64,000 nt of DNA from PALSA-188 sp963720075 (lineage in GTDB: Bacteria > Acidobacteriota > Terriglobia > Terriglobales > Acidobacteriaceae). The position numbers were made by a program, and so were the translations under genes. Below are positions 39,887 through 48,474 of the stretch, one piece after another; the stretch's first letter is position 1, and every line of letters begins with the position of its first letter. Under the pieces are notes generated by a model, which was not told where the DNA came from, ran no database searches, and saw only the letters and a list, made by a program, of their open reading frames with translations. Location of the stretch: contig CAVREG010000019.1 in the NCBI GenBank assembly GCA_963720075.1, positions 1,550,001 to 1,614,000 of the forward strand. Direction: 5' to 3'.

Positions 39887-42685
39887 ATGGCGATAAGAAT
39901 AGCAACGTTCCGCTCGCGATCTGGCACGGCACTCCTTTGCTGTGCAGTCGCACTCAGCCTGATTCCGATACTCATGCAAGGTGCGTTCGCGCAGACAGAA
40001 TCGCACAAGTCTGCTCCAATTCCAGGTCCGATGCTGGCCCAAGGGACCTTCGATGTAGATACTCCCGACTTCACACTCAGTCTGGTGAGATCGTCGCAGA
40101 CGGTCGCCGCACTCAAGCCAAAGGGGGCAAACGGATTTGATTTCACGCCCGGAGATCTGCTGATCGAGCGCTCGAAGGATGGTTATTTTCACTTGGGAGA
40201 CATTACGTTTCGCCTTCGCACTGCAGGTGGGAGCGAGTGGAAGAACTATTCGACAGCCGCCGTCCGGGCGCCGGTCATTCCGCTTTCAACTTCAAAACAG
40301 GTTCTTGCGGCTGCTGATCTTACTCCAACTCTTCCGTCAGATTTTCCACTGCTGCTTATACGCACCTGGGGCCTTGCAAACGGTAAGCTCGTCCTGCGAT
40401 TTGAGCTGAAGAATAAAACTGCGAAAACCGTTGAAATCGGCGCGCTCGGCATCCCGATGGTCTTCAACAATGTGCTCAACAATCGTTCGCTGGAAGAAGC
40501 ACATGCTAAGTGCTCTTTCTACGATCCGTATATTGGGGAAGACGCCGGATACTTGCAGGTTACGCGGCTCACCGGGCACGGTCCCGCGCTCGTAGTAGTG
40601 CCCGATGGCGAAACTCCTTTTGAAGCCTACAATCCGATCCTGGACAGGCCAGGATCTTGGGGCGCAATGCCGATTTTCACCGACCCTACTCCACGCGGCA
40701 TCACGTTTGAGGGCTTCTACCAATGGATGGTCCACAGCCAAGCCTATGCTGAGAATCAGTGGAAGAAGGCTCAACCATGGAATCCGCCGACGGCGTTAGT
40801 ACTCGCGCCTGGGGAATCGAAGACCTACGGGCTGAAATTTCTCGTTTCCGACTCGATTCGGGATATCGAAAAAACCGTTGCCGACAATCGTCGGCCTGTG
40901 GCGATCGGCGTCCCCGGTTATGTTCTACCAACGGATATTCATGCACGACTGTTTCTGAAATATTCCGAGAATGTTAAGTCCATGAAGGTCGAGCCTGATG
41001 GGTCTCTCGCAATCAGGAAAGATACATCCCCTTCCCCTGGGTGGCTCGCCTATACGGTGGATGGCAAGACTTGGGGACGGTCCCGCCTGACTGTCACCTA
41101 CGAAGACGGTTTGGTGCAGACCATTCAATATTTTGTGACTAAGCCCGAGACTCAGGTGGTAGCCGACATGGGCCACTTTCTCACTACGAAGCAGTGGTTT
41201 GTGGAGCCAAACGATCCCTTTCATCGCAGTCCATCAGTAATGACTTACGACCGCGAAGCCAATCAGATCGTAATGCAGGACAGCCGCGCATGGATCGCGG
41301 GCTTGGGAGACGAAGGTGGCGGGGGTGCCTGGCTTTCGGCCATGATGAAGGAGTTTGTCCAGCCCGACAAGGAGGAAATCGAAAAACTTCAGCAGTTTAT
41401 TGATGGTGTGTTATGGGGTGGGTTGCAATATAAAGATGGGCCTCATCAGTACGGGGTGCGCAAAAGCCTTTTCTACTATCAGCCAGATGAGATGCCCGCC
41501 GACTATTATCGCAGCGACCTCAATTGGAAAAGCTGGACGAGTTGGAACAAGCAGGCTTCCGAACAAGTTGACCGCTCGTACGATTATCCGCATGTTGCCG
41601 CGGCTTATTGGGTCTTCTATCGGTTGGCACGGAATAATCGAGGATTGATCACCAACCATCCTTGGCAGTGGTATCTGGCGCATGCTTACGAAACCTCGAT
41701 TGCCATGACCAAATATGCTCCCGGTTTGGCTGTGTTCGGACAAATGGAAGGTGACATCTTCCTGGGAATTCTGAATGATCTTAAACGCGAAGGCATGAAG
41801 GAACAGGCGGACGATCTGGAAGCCAAGATGCGAGCGCGTACAGACGTTTGGAGGAAAGAAGCTTACCCGTTCGGCAGTGAGATGCCGTGGGACTCTACCG
41901 GTCAGGAAGAAGTTTATGCATGGACAAAATACTTCGGCTACCAGGACAAGGCCGACGTAACTCTCAATGCTATTCTGGGCTACGACCCAACAATTCCCTC
42001 CTGGGGATACAACGGCAGCGCCCGCCGATATTGGGATTTTATCTTCGCCGCCAAGGATCGCCGGCTCGAACGGCAGCTCCATCATTACGGCTCAGGACTA
42101 AACGCGATACCGCTGCTCGCCGAATATCGCGAGCATCCCGATGATCTTTATTTGTTGCGAGTCGGGTACGGCGGGACCATGGGTGCGCTGACGGACATTG
42201 ACCAGGAAGGATTCGCCTCCGCTGCGTTCCACGCCTTCCCCGACATGCTAAAGCTCGATCCGCTGTCTGGGGATTATGGCCCGAACTTTTTCGGCCATGC
42301 CTGGAACACCGCGACTTACATTGTCCATTCGTCGCAACTTGGCTGGCTGGTCTTCGGCGGCAATATTAAGGTAGAGAACAATACGGCTAAAATCACGCCC
42401 CTCGATTCATTCCGCTCGCGCGTTTATTTAGCTCCGCTTGGCCTTTGGCTCACACTCGATGCAGGCAAGTTCGCGAGCGTAGAAATGAGGTTGAAAACTG
42501 GGGCGGTGCGGCTGGAGCTTGCCGCGGCGACGGAAGCCACACCAACTGCGTTCCTGAGAGTGGAGCAACCAGCGAAGATAAATGGGGTGGGGAAATATCG
42601 CTTCGCCGGGAGCGTGAAGCAGGAACGCGGCGCATACGTGATCCCGCTCGATAAGAATGTGACATGGGTGACACTGAAGCAATGA
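39887..42685 (+). CDS. Large secreted protein, DUF5695-like (glycoside-hydrolase-like)
   Basis: A 932-residue protein with a signal peptide (TALLCCAVALSLIPILMQGAFA). The N-terminal half is beta-rich (LPLLLIRTWGLANGKLVLRF). The C-terminal half is helical and rich in Trp, Tyr and His (YDYPHVAAAYWVFYRLARNN, WYLAHAYETSIAMTKYAPGL, SWGYNGSARRYWDF), like (alpha/alpha)6 glycoside hydrolases or lyases. I believe it falls in DUF5695, whose activity I cannot state. It follows lhpC by 101 bases on the same strand, so it may be co-regulated and act on a glycoprotein or polysaccharide feeding the pathway. Confidence 0.6.
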   Translation: MAIRIATFRSRSGTALLCCAVALSLIPILMQGAFAQTESHKSAPIPGPMLAQGTFDVDTPDFTLSLVRSSQTVAALKPKGANGFDFTPGDLLIERSKDGYFHLGDITFRLRTAGGSEWKNYSTAAVRAPVIPLSTSKQVLAAADLTPTLPSDFPLLLIRTWGLANGKLVLRFELKNKTAKTVEIGALGIPMVFNNVLNNRSLEEAHAKCSFYDPYIGEDAGYLQVTRLTGHGPALVVVPDGETPFEAYNPILDRPGSWGAMPIFTDPTPRGITFEGFYQWMVHSQAYAENQWKKAQPWNPPTALVLAPGESKTYGLKFLVSDSIRDIEKTVADNRRPVAIGVPGYVLPTDIHARLFLKYSENVKSMKVEPDGSLAIRKDTSPSPGWLAYTVDGKTWGRSRLTVTYEDGLVQTIQYFVTKPETQVVADMGHFLTTKQWFVEPNDPFHRSPSVMTYDREANQIVMQDSRAWIAGLGDEGGGGAWLSAMMKEFVQPDKEEIEKLQQFIDGVLWGGLQYKDGPHQYGVRKSLFYYQPDEMPADYYRSDLNWKSWTSWNKQASEQVDRSYDYPHVAAAYWVFYRLARNNRGLITNHPWQWYLAHAYETSIAMTKYAPGLAVFGQMEGDIFLGILNDLKREGMKEQADDLEAKMRARTDVWRKEAYPFGSEMPWDSTGQEEVYAWTKYFGYQDKADVTLNAILGYDPTIPSWGYNGSARRYWDFIFAAKDRRLERQLHHYGSGLNAIPLLAEYREHPDDLYLLRVGYGGTMGALTDIDQEGFASAAFHAFPDMLKLDPLSGDYGPNFFGHAWNTATYIVHSSQLGWLVFGGNIKVENNTAKITPLDSFRSRVYLAPLGLWLTLDAGKFASVEMRLKTGAVRLELAAATEATPTAFLRVEQPAKINGVGKYRFAGSVKQERGAYVIPLDKNVTWVTLKQ

Positions 42686-42700
42686 GAATTGAAGAAAAGA

Positions 42701-43432
42701 TCATCCTCGCTGTCGTCGAACGGTCTTGCGCGGCGAAGAGGGTGCCATCTGACGGTTCTGCTGCAAGACTTGCTTGAGCGACTGGCCGGCGTATTGGATG
42801 TGCTGTCGAAGTAGGTCGCAAGCTGCCTCGACGTCGCGTTTGCAACACAGTTCCAGAATCTGGTAGTGCTCCTCGTTCGCCCGTTTCATTCCATGCGTCA
42901 AATAAAGTTGCAGACGTGTGTATCTTTCCCCGGTGTGATTCACATTGCGAATGATGGACATGAAATGCGGGCGATCAGCGCGGGAATAGAGCATGGAGTG
43001 AAACCGCGAATTGAGTTGCCCCCAACTCGCGATGTGTGACTCGCGCTGCAATTCACCGACATACTTGCTTAAAATCGCTTCGGCTTCGGCAAAGTCGGAC
43101 GCAGTAAGCAGCGGAATCGAGAGCTTCAGTACCTCGGGTTCCAACAGTGCGCGGATGGCGAACAGTTCCTCAATGTCATTCGGTGATAACTCCGGAATGA
43201 TGGCGCCGCGATTAGGAACAATGGTGATCAAGCCTTCGGCATCCAGTTGCCGCAGAGCCTCCCGAACCGGTATCCGGCTTACATGATATTTGGCCGCAAT
43301 CACATCCTGACGTAATTGCGAGCCTTCCGGGATTTCTCCTCGAATAATCTGTTCACGAAGCTTATCCGCTACCGCGGAGGTCAGCGATTGGCGGGGAATT
43401 GCAGATCCGGCAGCGTCGTCTATGGCCATCAT
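42701..43432 (-). CDS. FadR-subfamily GntR transcriptional regulator
   Basis: A 243-residue regulator. The winged-helix DNA-binding domain is at about residues 16-85 (AVADKLREQIIRGEIPEGSQ, KYHVSRIPVREALRQLDAEG). The C-terminal FCD domain has ELFAIRALLEPEVLKLSIP and metal/ligand histidines (SRFHSMLYS, EEHYQILELC). FadR-type regulators of amino-acid and sugar-acid use are commonly repressors released by the substrate. I start it at ATG 43432, although the frame is open upstream. It lies amid the Hyp genes and has an operator-like sequence before its own start. Confidence 0.9.
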   Translation of the reverse strand: MMAIDDAAGSAIPRQSLTSAVADKLREQIIRGEIPEGSQLRQDVIAAKYHVSRIPVREALRQLDAEGLITIVPNRGAIIPELSPNDIEELFAIRALLEPEVLKLSIPLLTASDFAEAEAILSKYVGELQRESHIASWGQLNSRFHSMLYSRADRPHFMSIIRNVNHTGERYTRLQLYLTHGMKRANEEHYQILELCCKRDVEAACDLLRQHIQYAGQSLKQVLQQNRQMAPSSPRKTVRRQRG

Positions 43433-43478
43433 CTCAAAACTTTGCACTCGGAACTTCGCGACGATCGTTATGGCAAAT

Positions 43479-43490
43479 GGATAGTATACC
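43479..43490 (-). promoter_or_regulatory. Operator-like site upstream of the GntR gene
   Basis: GGATAGTATACC keeps the GGATA and TA(T)CC half-sites of the lhpA operator with one base less between them. On the minus strand it overlaps TATACT, a good -10 for the GntR gene about 50 bases upstream of its start. This fits autoregulation. Confidence 0.45.
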
Positions 43491-43620
43491 GCCGGTCGGC
43501 TGCGGCAATGAGCAGTATAGCAATCCAACTCAAGCTCCCACTCTTTCGACGCGCATCCAGTGCATATTTGATTACTGAGGCTTTCATTGCGGTTTGAAGC
43601 CGGAATCTTACGCCAGAGGA

Positions 43621-45117
43621 TTATTCAGCAAGCCGACCCTGCGGCCCATTTCTTGCCCAGCGAATCAGCAGGTAAAGAGGAATTCCGAGCAAAACAATAA
43701 TCAATCCCGGCCACGTCGTCGCCGGACGATAAATAAACAGGACCGCGAGAATCGTGCTGGCTCCCAGGATATAGATCGCCGGAATAAATGGATATCCAAA
43801 GGTGCGATAAGGTCGCGGAGCTTCGGGACGCGTTATACGGAGCCGAATCACTGCCGCAACTGTCAACACGTAGAAAATCAGAGCTGCGGAAATCACATAG
43901 TCCAGCAAATTGCTGTAGAGATTTCCCCATGCGCCTGTTGTCGGGTTGTATGTGCGTGGCAAAACCAGCACCATGGCCCACAGAGCCTGAACCCACAGAG
44001 ATGCCGCCGGTACTTTTGCCCGGTTCAACTTGTTGCCGAACGCGAAAAATAATCCTTGCCGAGCCATTGCATAGTAGGCGCGAGCGCCAGTTAGGATGAG
44101 CGCGTTGATGGTTCCAAAGGTCGAAACCATAATCGCTGCGGCCATCACGGGTCCGCCCAGACGAGGGAAGATGGCCTGAAGCGTTGCCGTGCCGACGCGG
44201 TCCGCAGGCGCATGTTGAATCGCTTGCAGCGGAAGAGTGACTAAATAAGCTACGTTTGCGAGCAGGTAGAGCGCGATCACGACGGTCGTTCCAATTACCA
44301 TGGCGAGAGTCACGTTTCGCTCCGGTCTCTTAACTTCGCCTGCAGCAAATGCGATGTTGTGCCAGGAATCAGCGGAAAACAACGATCCGGTTTGGCTAAG
44401 ACAGATTGCCACGAACAGGCCAAACAGCGTGGTCGCGCTAAGTCCCGCAGAAACGGGGTCAACTCCACTGGCGTGCCATGGATTGCTGAAATTCAAATGC
44501 AACGCGGTCGCGTTTCGTCCCACAAAAAGGCCCAACAATATCAGCCCAGCGAGGGCTCCTATCTTCGACACCGTAAATACATTTTGAACGATTTTTCCAT
44601 AACGCAACCCTCGAGTGTTGGTGAAGGTGAGGAGGACAATAACCACCAGCGCTAAAAATTGAGCCGTAGACAGGGATAATGCGTAATGAGTGGAAAATCG
44701 CACTGGTGAAACCAAGTATTTGTCTTCCGAGATGGAAGGCCAGAGCACTCCCAAAAATCGTGCGAAGGCGACGGCGACGGCCGCGATCGTGCCAGTCTGG
44801 ATGACGGTGAACAGCGTCCACCCGTAGAGAAATCCCCATAGAGGAGAATAGGCTTCACGCAGGTACACGTACATTCCGCCTGCTTGCGGCATCATCGCGG
44901 ACAATTCTCCGTAACATAGCGCTCCAGATATGGTCAGAATGCCTGCGATTGCCCACGCCACAAGCAGCCAGCCTGCGCTTCCAATGTTTCTGGCCATGTC
45001 CGCCGAAACGATGAATATTCCTGAGCCAATCATGACCCCAGCCACCAACATGACCGAGTCAAAGAGACCCAGACCTCGCGAAAATTCATGGTCGGTCTTG
45101 GGTTGATTAGCAGACAA
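43621..45117 (-). CDS. APC-family amino acid permease
   Basis: A 498-residue transporter with twelve predicted helices. Family features are LGLFDSVMLVAGVMIGSGIF at helix 1 with the unwound GSGIF, AIAGILTISGALCYGELSAM, PQAGGMYVYLREAY and the later FGTINALILTGARAYYAMARQ. It resembles the LAT-like branch of the APC superfamily. Placement between the Hyp regulator and the DUF885 peptidase suggests it imports hydroxyproline, proline or small peptides; specificity is inferred. It starts at TTG with AGGAG upstream and follows the peptidase gene by 95 bases on the same strand. Confidence 0.85.
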   Translation of the reverse strand: MSANQPKTDHEFSRGLGLFDSVMLVAGVMIGSGIFIVSADMARNIGSAGWLLVAWAIAGILTISGALCYGELSAMMPQAGGMYVYLREAYSPLWGFLYGWTLFTVIQTGTIAAVAVAFARFLGVLWPSISEDKYLVSPVRFSTHYALSLSTAQFLALVVIVLLTFTNTRGLRYGKIVQNVFTVSKIGALAGLILLGLFVGRNATALHLNFSNPWHASGVDPVSAGLSATTLFGLFVAICLSQTGSLFSADSWHNIAFAAGEVKRPERNVTLAMVIGTTVVIALYLLANVAYLVTLPLQAIQHAPADRVGTATLQAIFPRLGGPVMAAAIMVSTFGTINALILTGARAYYAMARQGLFFAFGNKLNRAKVPAASLWVQALWAMVLVLPRTYNPTTGAWGNLYSNLLDYVISAALIFYVLTVAAVIRLRITRPEAPRPYRTFGYPFIPAIYILGASTILAVLFIYRPATTWPGLIIVLLGIPLYLLIRWARNGPQGRLAE

Positions 45118-45212
45118 GCCGCCAACTCCTCTGCCCTGATTGCTGACTCAAAAATTGCTTCTGCCTTCGCAGCACTCTAGAACTGATTACGCTTACTTAT
45201 GTTCCGGAACCC

Positions 45213-47003
45213 CTAATGTTTTGCCTCTTGCGCGATCCATGCCTTGATTTTCGAGTCTAAGACGTCCAGCGGTAACGGACCGCTGCCTATCACCTCGTCG
45301 TGAAATGCTCGAAGGTCAAACCTGGCGCCAAGTTCTTGCTGAGCCTCTTTTCTCAGCTTTAGGATTTCGAGTTGACCCAACTTGTAGGCGAGTGATTGCG
45401 CCGGCCATGCGATGTAACGGTCAACTTCATTCTGAATGTTGGGTTCGTCCATTGCCGTGTAACGATGGAAGTATTGGACCATCTGTTCGCGCGACCAATG
45501 CTTTTTATGTACTCCCGTATCAACTACCAAGCGGATGTCACGCCACATTTCATTTTCAAGCCTCCCATAATCGCTGTACGGATCTTGATAGAATCCAACT
45601 TCGTTGCCCAGACCCTCGGCATAGAATGCCCATCCTTCAATGAACGCTGTGTAGTCGCCAAAACGGCGGAACGCGGGCAAATCAGGCAGTTCCCGGGCGA
45701 TCGAGATCTGAAGGTGATGACCGGGGACGCCTTCATGGTAGGCAATCGCTTCCACATTTAGTACGAGGCGATGCTCTGGATCCGACTCGTTCACGTTGAT
45801 GCGGCCCGGACGCGAGCCATCGGCTGATCCTGGGGTGTAGTCTGCTGGTACCGCATTCTGTGAGCGAAAGGGATCCATCGGAACCACCGTTAGCTTATTT
45901 TTCGGCAAAAGACGAAATAGTTGCGGCAACTTTGCTTCCATTTGGAAACTGTACTTTGTGTACAGATCCAGAAATTGCTGGCCCGAAGTTCCGTACATGC
46001 TGCGATCAGTCCTGATGTGATCGTTCAGGCTCGCAAGGTCTTTGAAGCCGAGCTTGTGGGCAAGACTCAGCATTTCCGATTCGGTTTCGGCCAAACTCTT
46101 AAGTCCAATCGCATGAATTTGATTTGGCGATAGGTTGGTAGTGGTCACCTCGCGAATTCGGAAACGATAGCGGGCAGCGCCATCGGGCAGGGACCAAATG
46201 CCGAAATCAGAGCGCCCGTGGGGTGCGTATTCGTCCCGAACAAAAGTTGCGAACTTACGATATGTGGGAATCACTTCGTTCCCGATTGCGGCGAGTATCG
46301 CGGACCGCAACCGGACCTGTTCGGCGGCCGGGATGCCCGCTGGAAACTTCCGCAATGGCTCGGCAAAAGGACTATCTTCCCCGGCTTTACTCGCTATGTC
46401 TTCGATTTCGACTGTGGCCTTCTCAAGCAGATAACGAGGAGGCATAAGCCTGTCTTTGATTCCTTGCCGCATGTTCGCAGTCACTTGATCAAACAATAGG
46501 GGAATCTGGTGAAGGCGCGACAGGTAGCTGGAATAGTCTTCGGCATTGTTGAACGGAGTCAGGGTGACCAGTTCGATCAACGAAAGGTGCGGACCATTTA
46601 TTTGGTCCACCGGCATTTCCCATGGCTTGAATTGCGCCCCCTCAATGGCCCGACGCAACTTTCGGATCATTAATTCCCGGCTAAGGAGATCTTGGGGTGA
46701 GAGACCGCTAACATCAATCGCTTCGGTATGTGCCAGGAATTTGCGGTCTTGTTTTATTTCGGATTGATAAAACTGTAAAGAACGATCGTCGAGACGATCA
46801 TTGTAGCGGTTGTCACCTAACTCCGTTGCCGTCTCCGGGTGAGCACTGATTTCATACTCCCACTCTTCATTCAATAAAGTGGAAAGTTTCGCACCACTTA
46901 AGGAAGGCTTGGGTTTGGAATCCGACGGCTGCGCTCCTAATAAGGATGATCCGAGGAGGAGAACCGAGCCGAGACAACAAAAGGCATACTTGTGAAATGA
47001 CAT
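45213..47003 (-). CDS. Secreted DUF885-family putative metallopeptidase
   Basis: A 596-residue protein with an N-terminal signal (YAFCCLGSVLLLGSSLLGAQ) and the all-helical DUF885 fold. The family's likely zinc site is visible as IAYHEGVPGHHLQIS (about residues 420-434, H-E-x3-H-H), with a later FIEGWAFYAEGLG glutamate. No strict HExxH is present, as usual in this family. Activity is presumed peptidase; several members are annotated so but few are characterised. AAGGAG precedes the ATG. It is divergent from lhpB, with the shared operator promoter between them. Confidence 0.85.
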   Translation of the reverse strand: MSFHKYAFCCLGSVLLLGSSLLGAQPSDSKPKPSLSGAKLSTLLNEEWEYEISAHPETATELGDNRYNDRLDDRSLQFYQSEIKQDRKFLAHTEAIDVSGLSPQDLLSRELMIRKLRRAIEGAQFKPWEMPVDQINGPHLSLIELVTLTPFNNAEDYSSYLSRLHQIPLLFDQVTANMRQGIKDRLMPPRYLLEKATVEIEDIASKAGEDSPFAEPLRKFPAGIPAAEQVRLRSAILAAIGNEVIPTYRKFATFVRDEYAPHGRSDFGIWSLPDGAARYRFRIREVTTTNLSPNQIHAIGLKSLAETESEMLSLAHKLGFKDLASLNDHIRTDRSMYGTSGQQFLDLYTKYSFQMEAKLPQLFRLLPKNKLTVVPMDPFRSQNAVPADYTPGSADGSRPGRINVNESDPEHRLVLNVEAIAYHEGVPGHHLQISIARELPDLPAFRRFGDYTAFIEGWAFYAEGLGNEVGFYQDPYSDYGRLENEMWRDIRLVVDTGVHKKHWSREQMVQYFHRYTAMDEPNIQNEVDRYIAWPAQSLAYKLGQLEILKLRKEAQQELGARFDLRAFHDEVIGSGPLPLDVLDSKIKAWIAQEAKH

Positions 47004-47048
47004 ATCTCCTTTTTAATCAGGACCGCACTTATTCGATTTATAGGAAAC

Positions 47049-47077
47049 TTGACGACTGGATATTGTATCCATAATAT
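47049..47077 (+). promoter_or_regulatory. Promoter with operator TGGATATTGTATCC upstream of lhpB
   Basis: TTGACG (47049-47054) and TAATAT (47072-47077) are 17 bases apart, with the operator GGATA-TTG-TATCC at 47058-47070 between them. The match to the lhpA promoter covers -35, operator and spacing. The region is also the leader of the divergent DUF885 gene, whose start is only 46 bases away, so one bound repressor could control both directions. The lhpB leader would be about 170 bases. Confidence 0.7.
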
Positions 47078-47256
47078 ATGGGAGCGTTAATATTAATTCC
47101 GTATACATTGAAACGAAGAAATGGCATCCGTTCAACCCGAGCCAACTAATTATTGGCCAGTGATCCTGGGCCGTTGAACATTGTTGTAACTCAGCCAGGC
47201 AAGGACTCGTCCGAGTTAATCTATAACATTATCACTGGTTCAGAGGGCATTCGCGC

Positions 47257-48387
47257 TTGAGCGCAACCAAGTACGATGTGGTCATTGTGGGCAGCGGCAT
47301 AGTGGGTGCTGCGTGCGCGGACGAATTTGCCCGCCAGGGGATGCGAGTTGCGATCCTAGACCGCGACGTGATTGGGGGCGGGGCGACCGCTTCCGGCATG
47401 GGACACATCGTGGTCATGGACGATTCTGACGCCCAGTTCGCTTTGACTCGCTACTCGCAACAGTTGTGGTTGGAACTGCGAGCCGATCTGCCTTCCGATG
47501 TTGAATTCGAACAGTACGGGACGATTTGGGTCGCTGCGGACGACGAAGAAATGGTCGAAGTGCGGCGTAAGGAGAACTACTACCGCAAGCGCGGAGTGCC
47601 TGTCGAGGTGCTCGACGCGAAGCGGCTAGAATACCTTGAGCCGAATTTGCGCAAGGGACTGGCGGGCGGGTTGCTTGTACCAGAAGACAGCGTTCTCTAT
47701 CCTCCCTGTGCAGCCCGATTTTTGCTCGATCGGGCGCAAACGCGCCAGACAACACTCTGCCTGTGTTCCCCTGTTATGGTCATGGGTGAGGGACGCGTTC
47801 GTACCGCGGACGGGAAGGAATTTTCGGCAGAAAAGATCGTGAATGCAACTGGGGCATGGGCGCCCGAACTGACGCCGGGGCTTGAAATCAAGAAGCGGAA
47901 AGGTCACCTGGTTATTACCGACCGCTATCCCGGGTTTGTGCGTCATCAACTGGTTGAGTTGGGTTATTTGAAAGGCGCTCATTCGACCACTGGAGATTCG
48001 GTCGCGTTCAATGTGCAGCCGAGAAAAACTGGACAAATTCTGATTGGGTCTTCGCGCCAGTACGGCGTCGAACACAAAGAGGTTGACAATGACATTCTGG
48101 TTCGCATGATGCGGCGAGCCGAAGAGTACATGCCTGGTCTGGCAGCGCTTTCCGCTATTCGCGTTTGGACCGGATTTCGTGCAGCGACTCCGGACAAGCT
48201 TCCGTTAATCGGTCCCTGGTTCGGAGATTCGACCGTGTGCCTCGCGACCGGACACGAAGGTCTGGGAATAACAACTTCGCTTGCGACCGCGCGGCTCCTG
48301 GTGGATCAGGTTACAGAAAGAAAGTCTGCGATTCCTTTCGAGCCATATTTGCCGTCAAGAACCATTTTGAGTGAGGCGCATGCATGA
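47257..48387 (+). CDS. lhpB: D-hydroxyproline dehydrogenase, DAO-type FAD subunit
   Basis: A 376-residue glycine/D-amino-acid oxidase-type flavoprotein. The N-terminal ADP-binding fold VVIVGSGIVGAACADEFARQ (residues 8-27), a mid KIVNATGAWAPEL and the C-terminal GFRAATPDKLPLIGP and ATGHEGLGITTSLATARLL are typical. It corresponds to the beta subunit of LhpBEF, or to a stand-alone HypO-type enzyme. The LhpE and LhpF partners are 10 kb away with the same operator, so a split heterotrimer is my reading. It starts at TTG with GAGGG upstream. Confidence 0.82.
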   Translation: MSATKYDVVIVGSGIVGAACADEFARQGMRVAILDRDVIGGGATASGMGHIVVMDDSDAQFALTRYSQQLWLELRADLPSDVEFEQYGTIWVAADDEEMVEVRRKENYYRKRGVPVEVLDAKRLEYLEPNLRKGLAGGLLVPEDSVLYPPCAARFLLDRAQTRQTTLCLCSPVMVMGEGRVRTADGKEFSAEKIVNATGAWAPELTPGLEIKKRKGHLVITDRYPGFVRHQLVELGYLKGAHSTTGDSVAFNVQPRKTGQILIGSSRQYGVEHKEVDNDILVRMMRRAEEYMPGLAALSAIRVWTGFRAATPDKLPLIGPWFGDSTVCLATGHEGLGITTSLATARLLVDQVTERKSAIPFEPYLPSRTILSEAHA

Positions 48388-48474
48388 GTCAGGACACTAG
48401 ATCCGGAGAACCGCAAAGCATACCAGCAGAGCCGTATGCAGAATAGTTTTTGCAATACGAATTTGGAGTGAACG

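Noticed and set aside
41411..42085. 224-codon frame opposite the DUF5695-like gene
   Set aside because: Antisense, no start signal, no family resemblance. The plus frame has a signal peptide and full-length coding.
48384..48440. 18-codon frame overlapping the lhpB stop (ATGA)
   Set aside because: Too short, no ribosome-binding site of its own beyond lhpB, and no recognisable sequence. Treated as spacer before lhpG.
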